Below are positions 46,259 to 55,037 of a DNA stretch of 64,000 nucleotides, one piece after another. Each line of letters starts with the position of its first letter. The first letter of the stretch is position 1. Made by a program: the position numbers and the translations under genes. The stretch is from Halarchaeum rubridurum. GTDB lineage: Archaea; Halobacteriota; Halobacteria; Halobacteriales; Halobacteriaceae. The stretch is from NCBI RefSeq assembly GCF_014647115.1, contig NZ_BMOO01000002.1, forward strand, positions 62,001 through 126,000, written 5' to 3'. The notes below the pieces were generated by a model. It was not told the origin of the DNA and searched no databases. It saw nothing but the letters and a program-made list of their open reading frames with translations.

Positions 46259-47067
46259 GGGTCGAGAGCGGAGCGCGCGTCGTCGAGCAGGTCGCGCGCC
46301 GCCGCGACGGTGAGCGGTATCGCGTCGTCGTCGACGAGCCCCGCGAACAACCGGACGGTCGTCGGCGGTCGGAGCCCGACGTCGCTCAGGAGGTCGCGGT
46401 CGGTGAGGACGTCGCGGGCGGGCGCGTCGGCGGCGAGCGTGCCGTCGCGGTCGACGACGACCACGCGCTCCGCGATTTCGGGGACGGCGTCGAGCGACGG
46501 CGTGAAGAGGACGACGGTGCCGTCGTGGGCCGTCACGAGGTCGCGGATGCGCGCCCGGTAGTGCGCGTCGACCGCCCCGAAGGGTTCGTCGAGGAGGAGG
46601 ACGTCCGGGTCGAAGGCGAGGACGCTCGCCACCGCCGCGCGCTGTTTCTCGCCGCCGGAGAGGCGAAACGGCGGCCGTTCGAGCAGGTCGGTGAGCCCGA
46701 GTTCGTCGGCGAGCGCCGCGACGCGTCGCTCCGCACGCTCGCGCGGGAGGCCGAGTTGCGCCGGGCCGTACTCGATGTCCTCGCGGACGGTCGTGTTGAA
46801 CAGGTAGTCGTCGGGGTCCTGGAGGAGGACGCCGAGGCGCTCGCGGACGGCCTCGGCGTCGGTCGTCTCGCCGAAGTACGTCACCTCGCCCGCGCTCGGG
46901 GCGACGAGACCGCCGAGCGCGAGCTGGAGCGTGCTCTTGCCGGAGCCGTTCGCGCCGACGACGGCGACGCGCTCGCCGCGCCGAATCGTCACGTCGACGT
47001 CGCGGAGCGCGGTCGTACCGTCGGGGTAGGCGTGGGTCAGCCCGCGTGCGTCGATTACGGGCTCCAC
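46243..47067 (-). CDS. cbiO: Nickel/cobalt ECF-type ABC transporter ATPase (CbiO/NikO)
   Basis: A 274-residue ABC ATPase with Walker A VVGANGSGKST, signature RLSGGEKQR and Walker B LLLDEPFGAVD. The Q-loop LLQDPDDYLFNTTVREDI is characteristic of the CbiO/EcfA group. It energises uptake together with the three upstream genes. Start assigned to a GTG at 47067 that overlaps the CbiQ stop by 13 nt; the frame is open further upstream but without similarity. The order M-N-Q-O, all overlapping, forms one transcript. Confidence 0.87.
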   Translation of the reverse strand: MEPVIDARGLTHAYPDGTTALRDVDVTIRRGERVAVVGANGSGKSTLQLALGGLVAPSAGEVTYFGETTDAEAVRERLGVLLQDPDDYLFNTTVREDIEYGPAQLGLPRERAERRVAALADELGLTDLLERPPFRLSGGEKQRAAVASVLAFDPDVLLLDEPFGAVDAHYRARIRDLVTAHDGTVVLFTPSLDAVPEIAERVVVVDRDGTLAADAPARDVLTDRDLLSDVGLRPPTTVRLFAGLVDDDAIPLTVAAARDLLDDARSALDPQRRR

Positions 47068-47867
47068 CGCATCACCCCCGACGCGACGACGGCGACGCCC
47101 GCGAGCGCGAGGAGCGCGCAGTCCCCGGCGTCGAGGCGGCGCGAGCGCCCGTACGGCGAGGGTGGGCGCGCGCCGCCGCGCGCACGCATCCCGCGACCGA
47201 CGCGTTCGCCCCGGTCGAGCGTGCGCAGGAAGAACGTCCCGGCGATTCGTCGCGCGTCCCGCCACCCCCCGCGAAGGCCCGTTTCGCCCGTCGTGCGGCT
47301 GTTGCGCGCGAGCACGAGGCGCTGGAGTTCGTCGAAGAAGAGGAAGAGGTAGCGGTAGGTGACGGCGACGACCCAGACGAGCGCGACGGGGACGCGCAGG
47401 TCGCGAAGCGCGGCGACGACGGCGGAGAACGGCGTCGTCAACACGAGCAGGGAGAGGAGCGCGACGCCGACGCCGACGCGGACGGTGAAGAGGAGGACGT
47501 AGGCGACGCCGGCGTCGGTGACCGCCAGCCCCGCGACCCGGAGGAGTGCGTCGCCGGGCAGGAGGACGGCCTGTGGGAGGACGACGAGCGCGGAGACGAG
47601 CGGGACGACCGCGGAGCGAGCGAACAGGCGACGGAGCGGGACGGCTGAGAGACGGGCGAGCGCGGCGGTCAGGGCCGCGAAGCAGAGCGCGACGCCGAGC
47701 GTCCGCGTGAGGACGACGCCGAGCGCGAGCGCGGCCAGCGCGCACAGCGCGACGCGGGGGTCGCGGCGCTGGAGGAAGCCGTCCGCGTCGGCGATCCGCT
47801 CGGCCGCGAAGACGGCGCGGAGCGCGCCGGTGATCGTCTCGACCGTGCGGGCGAGGACGCCGCTCAC
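47055..47867 (-). CDS. cbiQ: Nickel/cobalt transporter transmembrane subunit (CbiQ/NikQ)
   Basis: A 270-residue energy-coupling membrane protein with four to five helices. It has the conserved coupling motifs of the CbiQ/EcfT family: Arg-rich loops around LARNSRTTGETGLRGGWRDA and RGMRARGGAR, which contact the ATPases. Predicted start is GTG 47867, overlapping the preceding gene's stop by 4 nt. Relatives move Co2+ or Ni2+ in complex with CbiM. Confidence 0.85.
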   Translation of the reverse strand: MSGVLARTVETITGALRAVFAAERIADADGFLQRRDPRVALCALAALALGVVLTRTLGVALCFAALTAALARLSAVPLRRLFARSAVVPLVSALVVLPQAVLLPGDALLRVAGLAVTDAGVAYVLLFTVRVGVGVALLSLLVLTTPFSAVVAALRDLRVPVALVWVVAVTYRYLFLFFDELQRLVLARNSRTTGETGLRGGWRDARRIAGTFFLRTLDRGERVGRGMRARGGARPPSPYGRSRRLDAGDCALLALAGVAVVASGVMRWSP

Positions 47868-48166
47868 CGTTCGAGCAGGCGACCCGCGCCGAGCGCGACG
47901 CCGAGCGTGAGGAGCGTCCCGAGCGCGGCGGCCGCGAGGGTGCCGACCGGGCCGTCGAGGCCGGCCACGCCGTAGCCGGAGAGGAGGCCGCTCGGAGCGC
48001 TCGCGGCCCCCGACGCACCCGCGGCGTGCGCGGCGTTTTCGAGCGGTTCGGCGTAGCCGACGACACCGGACGCCCACCCGAAGACGGGCGCGAAGAGGAC
48101 GAGCACGAGGAGACAGAGGAGCGCGCGCCGGACCCACGGGCGCGTCGGGAGGACGCGCGCGCTCAC
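47864..48166 (-). CDS. cbiN: Accessory small subunit of the nickel/cobalt transporter (PDGLE/CbiN-like)
   Basis: A 100-residue membrane protein with an N-terminal helix (about 14-35) and a C-terminal helix (about 75-95). Between them the stretch YAEPLENAAHAAG stands where PDGLE-family partners have the PDGLE motif, here degenerate (EPLEN). It is encoded between CbiM and CbiQ with 4-nt overlaps on both sides. Family members help the CbiM subunit accept metal. The start is GTG. Confidence 0.75.
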   Translation of the reverse strand: MSARVLPTRPWVRRALLCLLVLVLFAPVFGWASGVVGYAEPLENAAHAAGASGAASAPSGLLSGYGVAGLDGPVGTLAAAALGTLLTLGVALGAGRLLER

Positions 48167-48819
48167 GCGCCCACCTCCGGGGCGGCCGCCTCGTCGGCCG
48201 AGCGCCCGAGGACGAGGTCGGGGCGGGCGTCCGCGACGTAGCCGTAGACGGCGGCGGTTATCGCGCCCTCGACGAGGCCGAGGAGGGCGTGGCCGACGAC
48301 CATGATGGGTACCGTGGTCCCGACGGCGTAGGCGAACGCGGAGGAGAAGCCGACGCCGAGGCCGACGACGAGCGCGGAGACGGTGATCGCCCCCCAGCCG
48401 GCGATTGCGGCCGCGCCGGTCTCGTGGACGCCGCGGCAGGCGCGAAAGAGCGCGTAGCCGACGAGGACGTCGACGACGGCCATGGCGAAGAGGTTCGCGC
48501 CGAGCGCGACGATGCCGCCGTCGCCGAAGACGAACGCCTGAATCGTCACGACGGCGGTCATGGCGAGGACGCCGAGCGAGGGACCGAGCAGGATGCCGGC
48601 GAACGCGCCGCCGACGAAGTGCGCGCTCGTGCCGCCCGGTATCGGCCAGTTCAACATCTGCGCGGCGAAGATACCGGCGGCGACGACGCCGAGCAGCGGC
48701 GTCCGCTCGTCGCCGAGTTCGCCGCGCGCGCGTCGGACCGCGAGACCGATGGCGACCCCGGAGCCGAGCCAGAAGAGCCCCGCGACCCGCGGGTCGAGGA
48801 AACCGTCGGGGATGTGCAT
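48163..48819 (-). CDS. cbiM: Nickel/cobalt transporter metal-binding subunit (CbiM/NikM)
   Basis: A 218-residue S-component with seven predicted helices. The N-terminus is exactly MHIPDGFLDP: in the family Met1 and His2 at the free N-terminus form the metal site, so this start is firm. LNWPIPGGTSAHFVGGAFAG holds the further metal-binding His. The four genes CbiM-N-Q-O are one operon with overlapping ends. Metal specificity (Ni2+ versus Co2+) cannot be read for certain; the presence of nikR in the window makes nickel more likely. A palindrome lies across its promoter. Confidence 0.9.
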   Translation of the reverse strand: MHIPDGFLDPRVAGLFWLGSGVAIGLAVRRARGELGDERTPLLGVVAAGIFAAQMLNWPIPGGTSAHFVGGAFAGILLGPSLGVLAMTAVVTIQAFVFGDGGIVALGANLFAMAVVDVLVGYALFRACRGVHETGAAAIAGWGAITVSALVVGLGVGFSSAFAYAVGTTVPIMVVGHALLGLVEGAITAAVYGYVADARPDLVLGRSADEAAAPEVGA

Positions 48820-48835
48820 ACGTGTCCCCACGTGC

Positions 48836-48866
48836 GAGCGGCACAATAATACTTTTCGTGCCGTTC
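48836..48866 (-). promoter_or_regulatory. Palindromic operator over the cbiMNQO promoter
   Basis: The arms GAGCGGCAC (48836-48844) and GTGCCGTTC (48858-48866) are inverted repeats with one mismatch, separated by 13 bp. The core CGGCAC/GTGCCG is perfect. The spacer is AT-rich and contains the TATA-like element (GTATTATT on the minus strand, 48845-48852) that lies 26-33 nt before the cbiM start. A protein bound here would block TBP. Two half-sites about two helical turns apart fit a NikR tetramer. Confidence 0.6.
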
Positions 48867-49221
48867 GTAATACCGGATGCTCCCGGCGGACTCGGGGCTC
48901 GAATCGGCTCCTCCACGGTCCTCCGACCGCGACACGTTGGCTTTTCGAGCCGCGAAGCGACCGATAGTTCACCGCACACCTCGACGTCTCGGCTCCGACG
49001 TCACGGCCGCGACGGTCGCGCGCGTCGGGTGGGCCGCGGCGACGCCATCGAAACGGTCATTCGCCTCCGCCCCCTCCACCTCGGCGACCACCCGTGCGCC
49101 ACGTTCAGGACCGCCGGAGCGACGGACCGGGAGCGACACGCGGACGAGCCGTGACAGCCTCGACGTCGCCGAGGGCGCGCGAGCGAGCGCCGGCACGCGC
49201 GGATCGGCGCGGAGGTGTCGC
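48867..49221. other. Intergenic region before the glycosyltransferase gene
   Basis: Between the cbiM operator and the glycosyltransferase start lie about 355 bp. The plus-strand frame is open throughout but shows no family similarity and an unnatural Arg/Ser-rich composition. A GTAATACC box at 48867-48874 faces the plus strand but lies far from the gene. I see no RNA gene or repeat. Confidence 0.3.
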
Positions 49222-50118
49222 GTGCCGGTGACGACGAGCGTCGTCGTCCCCGTCTACAACGACCCCGACGGGCTCTCAACGACGGTCGAGTCGCTCCTCG
49301 CGCAGGACACGGACGACTACGAGGTCGTCGTCGCGGACAACGGCTCGACGGACGAGACGGCGGCGCTCGCCGCGGAATTCGCGGACACGGAGCCGCGCGT
49401 GCGCCGCGTCGTCGAGGACGACGTGCAGGGCTCCTACGCCGCGCGCAACGCCGGTATCGAGGCCGCGGAGGGCGACGTGGTCGCCTTCGTCGACGCGGAC
49501 ATGTGGGTCGAGCGCGACTACGTCCGCGGGGTGACGCGGGCGACGGCGGAGCGGGACTACGTGGGCTGTCGCGTCGAGCTCGTCGCCGAGGACGGGACGG
49601 TCGCGCGCTACCGGCGGGCGAGCGGCTTCCCCATCGAGCAGTACGTCGAGGAACACGGGTTCGCCCCGACGTGCTGTCTCGTCGTCACCCGCCGTCTCCT
49701 CGACGAGGTCGGCGACTTCGATGCGCGCCTCGTGTCGAACGGGGACCTGGAGTTCGGCCGCCGGGCGCGCCGGGCCGGCTTCGCGCTCGCCTACGAGCCG
49801 GACGTCACGATGTACCACCCGGCGCGCTCGACGCTGCGGGACGTGCTCTCGCAGAACTACCGGATCGGCCGCGGGCGCGAGCAGCTGCGCCACTACCACG
49901 GCGAGCGCTTCGACGTCCGCCCGCTGGCCGACCCGCGGAACGTCCTCCCGGTCCACCCGGGACGGTTCCGCGACTCGCTCGACGCGCCCGCGGCGCGGCG
50001 CCGCGACCTCCTCGTCTGGTACGGAATCGCGTGCCTGCAGAAGTGGGCGCGGACCGCGGGGACGTTCGCACAGCGGCGGGCCGAGACGCCCCACGCCGAG
50101 GGGTACGACGCCGACTGA
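49222..50118 (+). CDS. Family 2 glycosyltransferase
   Basis: A 298-residue GT-A enzyme. The nucleotide-sugar binding start is TTSVVVPVYNDPDGL, followed by VVVADNGSTDETA and the metal-binding DxD-like VAFVDADMWVERDY. The later NGDLEFGRRARRAGFAL matches the acceptor/catalytic Asp-containing motif ED/ND...R of GT2. No membrane helix is evident. Start is GTG at 49222 or 49228. It may add sugar to a lipid or protein glycan; acceptor unknown. Confidence 0.82.
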   Translation: MPVTTSVVVPVYNDPDGLSTTVESLLAQDTDDYEVVVADNGSTDETAALAAEFADTEPRVRRVVEDDVQGSYAARNAGIEAAEGDVVAFVDADMWVERDYVRGVTRATAERDYVGCRVELVAEDGTVARYRRASGFPIEQYVEEHGFAPTCCLVVTRRLLDEVGDFDARLVSNGDLEFGRRARRAGFALAYEPDVTMYHPARSTLRDVLSQNYRIGRGREQLRHYHGERFDVRPLADPRNVLPVHPGRFRDSLDAPAARRRDLLVWYGIACLQKWARTAGTFAQRRAETPHAEGYDAD

Positions 50119-50133
50119 GCGAGGAGCGCGTGG

Positions 50134-51756
50134 TCAGCGGGCGACGCGCGCGGCGAGCGTCGCTCCGGTGGCGGTCGTTTCCGCCGTCGCGTCGGCCGTA
50201 TTCGTCGCGTTCGTCGCGTTCCGCACGGTCCCCGTCTCCTCGATGACGTAGCGCTGGCCGACCATCGGGTCGAGGAGCGCGTCGACCGGTGCCCGGTCGT
50301 CGCGGAGCGTCGGCACGTCGTCCGTCGGGACGTCGACGGTGTACTGGTCGACGGCGGCGCCGAGGTCGATCCCGATGTCGCGCGCCGCGTTCCGCTCGCG
50401 CAATTCGGCCTGCGTCACGCGGGTCGCCCGCTTCGTGGCGACGAGCTCGACGTTCTGTACGACGTTCGTGTCGGTGGTCGGGAAGCTGTACACCTGCCCG
50501 AACACCTCGTTCATCGTCCGGTACTCGGCGCGGTAGAACTGCGAAGCGGGGCCGGTGGGCGCGGAGATGACGTTGGCGACGACCATCCCGTTCGGCGAGA
50601 GCCGGTCGGACGCGAGCGCCATGAACTCCCGGGTCGTCAGTTGGAACGGCACCTTGTCCTTCTTGTAGGCGTCGAGGACGATCAGGTCGTAGGTCCGGTC
50701 GGTCTCCTGGAGGTACTGGCGGCCGCCCCCGACGTGGGTGGTGATGTCGTACTCGTCCGCGCGGAAGTACTCCTCGGCGACGCGGACGACCTCGGGGTCG
50801 ATCTCGACGACGTCGACGCTCGCGTCGTACTCGGCGGCGAAGCGCTTCGGGCCGGTGAATCCGCCGCCGCCGACGAACAGCACGCGGTCGATGTCGTCGG
50901 GATTCTCGGCGACCAGGTAGGGCATGTGGAAGTAGCGGGTGTACTCGAAGACGTGCCGCGTCGGGTTGCTCTTGTCCATCGCGCTGTGACGCTGGCCGTC
51001 GAGGTAGAGCGTCCGCGTGTCGCCGTCGTCGACGACCGCGAGGTCCTGATACGCCGTGTTCGTCTCGTAGACGACGTCGCCGCGCGCGGTGTAGCCGAGC
51101 GCGCCACTCGCGGTCGCGGCGACGAGGAGGAGCGCGACGGCGAGCGTCGAGAGCGTCGCCCGCCGGTCCGCGGGCCACGCGAGGACGCCGGCCGTCGCGA
51201 CCAGCGTCGCCCCGAGCACGAAGGCGATCCGCGACACGGGGAGTGCGGGGATGAGGAAGAAGGTCGTGCCGAACGCCCCGACGATGCTCCCGATGGTCCC
51301 AAGGGCGTAGACGCGCCCGGAGGCCGCCCCAATCCCCTCTCGGTCGGTGAGCTCCGCGGCGTACGGGCTGATGAAGCCGAGCAGGTACGTCGGCGGCCCG
51401 AACAGGAGGACGACGGCGGGGAGGGACGCGAAGCGCGCGGGGAGCGGGAGCGCCGCCGCCGACGCCAACAGCTGATCGGCGAAGACGATGAGGATCGCGA
51501 CGTACACCGCGGAGCCGAGCAGCAGACGGACGAGCCGCCCGGTCGTCGCCTCCTCCGCGGCCCGCTTCCCGCCGTAGTGGTACCCAACGCTCAGCGCGGC
51601 GAGGAAGACGGCGATGATGCTCCCCCACGTGTAGATTGAGCTCCCGAACTGCGGCGCGACGATCCGCCCGGCGAGGATTTCGAGGCCCATGCTGACGACG
51701 CCCGAGACGAACACCGCCAACTCGGGTCTGTTCAGTCGACTCGTCGGGACGCTCAT
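50134..51756 (-). CDS. Membrane-anchored spermidine synthase-like protein
   Basis: A 540-residue protein. The N-terminal half (about 1-230) has seven or eight hydrophobic helices beginning ELAVFVSGVVSMGLEILAGR. The C-terminal half is a class I methyltransferase fold of the polyamine synthase type: RVLFVGGGGFTGPKRF, VDVVEIDPEVVRVAEEYF, then YDLIVLDAYKKDKVPFQL. The typical acidic pair for aminopropyl transfer is not clearly conserved, so a methyltransferase-like or scaffolding role is possible. Family members are widespread and unassigned. The C-terminal tail is Thr/Ala-rich. A CTTATCG box on the minus strand is 23-29 nt upstream of the ATG. Confidence 0.78.
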   Translation of the reverse strand: MSVPTSRLNRPELAVFVSGVVSMGLEILAGRIVAPQFGSSIYTWGSIIAVFLAALSVGYHYGGKRAAEEATTGRLVRLLLGSAVYVAILIVFADQLLASAAALPLPARFASLPAVVLLFGPPTYLLGFISPYAAELTDREGIGAASGRVYALGTIGSIVGAFGTTFFLIPALPVSRIAFVLGATLVATAGVLAWPADRRATLSTLAVALLLVAATASGALGYTARGDVVYETNTAYQDLAVVDDGDTRTLYLDGQRHSAMDKSNPTRHVFEYTRYFHMPYLVAENPDDIDRVLFVGGGGFTGPKRFAAEYDASVDVVEIDPEVVRVAEEYFRADEYDITTHVGGGRQYLQETDRTYDLIVLDAYKKDKVPFQLTTREFMALASDRLSPNGMVVANVISAPTGPASQFYRAEYRTMNEVFGQVYSFPTTDTNVVQNVELVATKRATRVTQAELRERNAARDIGIDLGAAVDQYTVDVPTDDVPTLRDDRAPVDALLDPMVGQRYVIEETGTVRNATNATNTADATAETTATGATLAARVAR

Positions 51757-51894
51757 TGGTGGACGATAGCACTCCGCGACGATAAGTGCCGAGGGACGTT
51801 GGACGCGCGCCGAGAGGTCGCTCGCCGACGAGGCGCTCGACGCACCGAGCCGGTCGGAACGTACATATACACGCACGGAGGACTGTCGTGTGGT

Positions 51895-52095
51895 ATGTCA
51901 TCATACACCTCAGAGCTCGCGGCGATATTCGAGCGCGTCACGGGCGAACGCGAAGTGCGCGAGGAACAGACGGAGACGTACGGCCGGGGTGCGGAGGAGC
52001 ACGACGCGAACCGCGACGTCGTCCGCGCGGTCGACGACGGGCTCGGCGACGCGATTTCGGGCGGCGAGGCCGGGCGGGGTCCGCCGACCGGGTGA
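51895..52095 (+). CDS. Small acidic hypothetical protein
   Basis: A 66-residue soluble protein, MSSYTSELAAIFERVTGERE followed by a charged helical stretch and a Gly-rich tail. The CATATA box at 51864-51869 is 26-31 nt before the ATG, giving a leaderless transcript, which makes a real gene likely. I do not recognise a family beyond small haloarchaeal proteins. It ends 8 bp from the convergent nadC gene. Confidence 0.6.
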   Translation: MSSYTSELAAIFERVTGEREVREEQTETYGRGAEEHDANRDVVRAVDDGLGDAISGGEAGRGPPTG

Positions 52096-52102
52096 AGGCG
52101 CG

Positions 52103-52900
52103 CTACTCGGTGAGCAGCGTCACGTCGAGCCAGTTCGCGGAGTGCGTCAGACTGCCCATCGAGACCACGTCGACGCCGGCGGCCGCGTAGTCCGCGACGG
52201 TCTCCGGGGTTATCCCGCCGGAGGCCTCCGTGAGCACGTCGTCGGGGAGCGTCTCGACGCAGTCGGCGATCTCGGCGGGCGTCATGTTGTCGAGCAGGAC
52301 GACGTCCGCGCCGTACGAGGCGGCGCGGCGGGCCTGGGACTCCGTCTCCGCCTCGACCTCGATTTTCGTCGTGAACGACGCGCGCTCGCGGGCCTCGCGG
52401 ACGGCCGTCTCCAGCCCGACGACGTCGATGTGGTTCTCCTTGATGAGCACGGCGTCCGCGAGGTTGTAGCGGTGCGGGTCGCCGCCGCCGACGCGGACCG
52501 CCTTCTTCTCGAAGTAGCGAAAGCCCGGCGTCGTCTTGCGGGTCGCGGCGACGCGCGCCTCGCCGGCCCGGTCGACGCAGGTCCGGGTCGCGCTGGCGAT
52601 CCCGCCCATGCTCCCGAGGAAGTTGAGCGCGAGGCGTTCGGCTTCGAGGAGCGCGCGGGCGTCGCCCGATACCCGCAGGAGGTCGTCGCCGGCCGCGATT
52701 GCGTCCCCGTCGTCGACGAGCGCCTCGACGGCGAGGCCGACGTGCTCGAAGAGCGAGCGCGCCTCCGCGACGCCCGCGGCGACCCCGGAGTCGCGGGTCC
52801 GAACGACCGCGTCGGCGTCGTGGCCCTCGACGAGCGCGCTCGTCACGTCCCGCCAGCCGGCCCCGTCCTCTTCGAGGAAGGCGTGTGGTCGCGTGTCCAT
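52103..52900 (-). CDS. nadC: Nicotinate-nucleotide pyrophosphorylase (carboxylating)
   Basis: A 265-residue quinolinate phosphoribosyltransferase that makes nicotinate mononucleotide in de novo NAD synthesis. Conserved parts are ERLALNFLGSMGGIASATR, the substrate-binding ATRKTTPGFRYFEKKAVRVGG start, NLADAVLIKENHI, KIEVEAETESQ, DVVLLDNM and EASGGITPE. The ATG at 52900 removes a Cys-containing upstream extension. The partner genes nadA and nadB are not adjacent in this window. Confidence 0.92.
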   Translation of the reverse strand: MDTRPHAFLEEDGAGWRDVTSALVEGHDADAVVRTRDSGVAAGVAEARSLFEHVGLAVEALVDDGDAIAAGDDLLRVSGDARALLEAERLALNFLGSMGGIASATRTCVDRAGEARVAATRKTTPGFRYFEKKAVRVGGGDPHRYNLADAVLIKENHIDVVGLETAVREARERASFTTKIEVEAETESQARRAASYGADVVLLDNMTPAEIADCVETLPDDVLTEASGGITPETVADYAAAGVDVVSMGSLTHSANWLDVTLLTE

Positions 52901-53058
52901 ATCGCATCGACCGCACGTAGCCACAAAACGCTCCGGGTTTCGCGTCTAGATTCGATGTGAGTATGTCGTCCGACTCTTGAAGAGATTTGTTCTCCGAACA
53001 GACTCAGTGACGAGAAAATGCAGAAGTAATTTGTATTCGAAGCCGATATCACCGATGA

Positions 53059-54090
53059 ATGCGTCGCAGAGCGTACCTCCGAACCGGGGCGGCGGTTATC
53101 GGGAGCACGGGTATCGCGGGCCTCGCCGGCTGTAGCGGGTCGGGCGGCGGCGACGATGCCGCGGGACTCCGGCTCGCGTTCCAGGCCCCCGCGGAGACCG
53201 TCGACGTCAACACGTGGGACGCGGCCGACCGGGTCGCGCCCGCGGAGTACGACCTCGACACAACCATCGACGTCTTCGAGGGCGTCGACCTCGCCGCCCA
53301 ATCCGTCCTCTCGGGGAACGCGGACGTCGCGCGCGGGTCAGTCACGGCCGCCGCGAACCTCGTCGCGGCCGGGCGGGAGTTCACGTTCGTCTCCGTCCCG
53401 ATTCGCTCGACCGACTACGTCCTCGTCGCCGACGGCGACATCGACTCCCTCGAAGCCATCGTCGAGCAGGACGCCGTCGTCGGGATGTCCGCGCCGAACG
53501 GCCTCGACGCCGTGCAGACCATCGCGCTCCTCAGCGAGGGGGGCGTCATCGAGAGCGCGGACGAACTGAACTTCCAGCGCGTCGGCTATTCGAGCGCACG
53601 CCGGGCCGCGCTCGCCGAGGGCAGCATCGACGTCTCCCCCCAGCACTACGCGCAGTGGCTGGCGATGCGCGAGGCGGGCGACGACCTCACGCGCCTCGCC
53701 ACGTTCGGCGACGTGCTGACGTCGTGGGTCCAGGAGACATACATGGTTCCCCAGACCGTCATCGACGAGAAACGCCCGCAGCTCGTCGACTTCGTCGCGG
53801 CCCAACTGCGCGCTAACAGGCGGCTCGTCGACGACTACGAGCACTACGGGTCGCTAATCGACGAGTACGTCGACGGCGGCGGTCCCGGTGAACGCGTCCA
53901 GCGGCGGACCTACGACTTCCTCACGGACATCGACGTCTGGCCGCCAGACGGCGGCTTGGGGAGAGCCGAGGTCGACTACATGCTCGACCTCTCCGCGCGG
54001 GTCGGTCTCACGGAGGAACGCATCCCCACGGACGAGGTGATGGACCGCTCCATCCTCGCCGACGCCCGCGAGCGCGTCGGGGAGCGGTGA
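53059..54090 (+). CDS. NMT1/TauA-like ABC binding lipoprotein
   Basis: A 343-residue solute-binding protein with a Tat lipoprotein signal: RRR at 2-4, hydrophobic core, lipobox LAGC with Cys25. The mature part has the type II fold of nitrate/sulfonate/thiamine-precursor receptors (DVFEGVDLAAQSVLSGNADVA; VSVPIRSTDYVLVA). It starts a four-gene importer operon. The TATA-like GTAATTTG at 53026-53033 is 26-33 nt upstream, so leaderless. The ligand is unknown; aliphatic sulfonate, nitrate or pyrimidine precursor types are possible. Confidence 0.82.
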   Translation: MRRRAYLRTGAAVIGSTGIAGLAGCSGSGGGDDAAGLRLAFQAPAETVDVNTWDAADRVAPAEYDLDTTIDVFEGVDLAAQSVLSGNADVARGSVTAAANLVAAGREFTFVSVPIRSTDYVLVADGDIDSLEAIVEQDAVVGMSAPNGLDAVQTIALLSEGGVIESADELNFQRVGYSSARRAALAEGSIDVSPQHYAQWLAMREAGDDLTRLATFGDVLTSWVQETYMVPQTVIDEKRPQLVDFVAAQLRANRRLVDDYEHYGSLIDEYVDGGGPGERVQRRTYDFLTDIDVWPPDGGLGRAEVDYMLDLSARVGLTEERIPTDEVMDRSILADARERVGER

Positions 54091-54094
54091 CGCG

Positions 54095-54856
54095 ATGACG
54101 ACGCTGCGCGCCGAGGCCGTCCGGAAGACGTACCGGAGCGACGCCGGTGACGTGATAGCCGTCGACGACGTCTCGTTCACCGTCGAGGACCGGGAGTTCG
54201 TCTCCGTCGTCGGCCCCTCGGGGTGTGGGAAGACGACGCTCCTCCGGCTGTTCGCCGGGCTCGAAACGCCGACGGCGGGGCGCGTGCTCGTCGACGGCGA
54301 GCGCATCGAGGGCCCCTCGCCGGAGCGCGCGATGGTGTTCCAGTCGTTCAACCTCTTCGACTGGCGGACCGTCCGCGGGAACGTCGCCTTCGGGCTCGAA
54401 CGACAGGGCGTCCCCGAGGCCGAGCGCCGCGAGCGCGTCGACGACTGGCTCGACACCGTCGGCCTCGCCGACTTCGCGGACGCCTACCCCGACGAGCTCT
54501 CCGGCGGGATGCGCCAGCGCGTCGGCCTCGCGCGTGCGCTCGCCGTCGACCCGGACGTCCTCCTCATGGACGAGCCGTTCGGCGCGCTCGACGCCCAGAC
54601 GCGCGCCGTCCTCCAGTCCGAGCTCCTCGACCTCTGGGAGGACCGGCGGACGACCGTCCTCTTCGTCACGCACGACATCGAGGAGGCGCTGTTGCTCTCC
54701 GACCGCGTGCTCGTGATGGGCGCGGCCCCGAACGCGGTGACGCGAACCGTCGACGTCCCCTTCGAGCGCCCGCGCCACGGCCGCGAGCTGGAGACGACGC
54801 CCGCGTTCGCCGAGTACCGCCGCGAAATCTGGGACCACCTGCGGGGCGAACAGTGA
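54095..54856 (+). CDS. NMT1/TauA-type ABC transporter ATPase
   Basis: A 253-residue ATPase of the SsuB/TauB/NrtD group. Walker A is GPSGCGKTT, the Q-loop MVFQSFNLFDWRTVRGN, signature LSGGMRQR and Walker B LLMDEPFGALD followed by VLFVTHDIEEALL. It follows the binding protein by 4 bp and precedes a repeat-bearing gap and two permease genes. Confidence 0.9.
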   Translation: MTTLRAEAVRKTYRSDAGDVIAVDDVSFTVEDREFVSVVGPSGCGKTTLLRLFAGLETPTAGRVLVDGERIEGPSPERAMVFQSFNLFDWRTVRGNVAFGLERQGVPEAERRERVDDWLDTVGLADFADAYPDELSGGMRQRVGLARALAVDPDVLLMDEPFGALDAQTRAVLQSELLDLWEDRRTTVLFVTHDIEEALLLSDRVLVMGAAPNAVTRTVDVPFERPRHGRELETTPAFAEYRREIWDHLRGEQ

Positions 54857-54917
54857 CCGACGCCGCCCGACGCACCGAGTACCTGCGGTGCGTCACGCCC
54901 GCGAGCTCGCGGCGCTC

Positions 54918-55017
54918 GCGGCGGCCGAGTCGACACTTTCGGCGGCCGGGTCGACACTTGCGGCGGCCGGGTCGACACTTGCGGCGGCCGGGTCGACACT
55001 TGCGGCGGCCGGGTCGA
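54918..55017 (+). repeat. 21-bp tandem repeat before the first permease
   Basis: Four full copies of a 21-bp unit (type GCGGCGGCCGGGTCGACACTT) plus a partial fifth lie in tandem. The first has one internal difference and the second a different first base; copies three and four are identical. The frame continuous with the permease reads repeats of AAGSTLA. A multiple of 3 keeps the frame. It lies in the 181-bp gap between the ATPase stop and the permease start. Repeat number could vary among strains. Confidence 0.85.
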
Positions 55018-55037
55018 CGGCCGCGTCGGCGGAGCCG

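Noticed and set aside
48877-49221. N-terminal extension of the glycosyltransferase
   Set aside because: The upstream part of the frame is Ser/Arg/Pro-rich with no similarity, and GT2 enzymes start right at the TTSVVVPVYN strand.
54888-55037. GTG start giving the permease a 50-residue repeat extension
   Set aside because: Related permeases begin near the ATG at 55038 and lack the repeats; kept only as an alternative.
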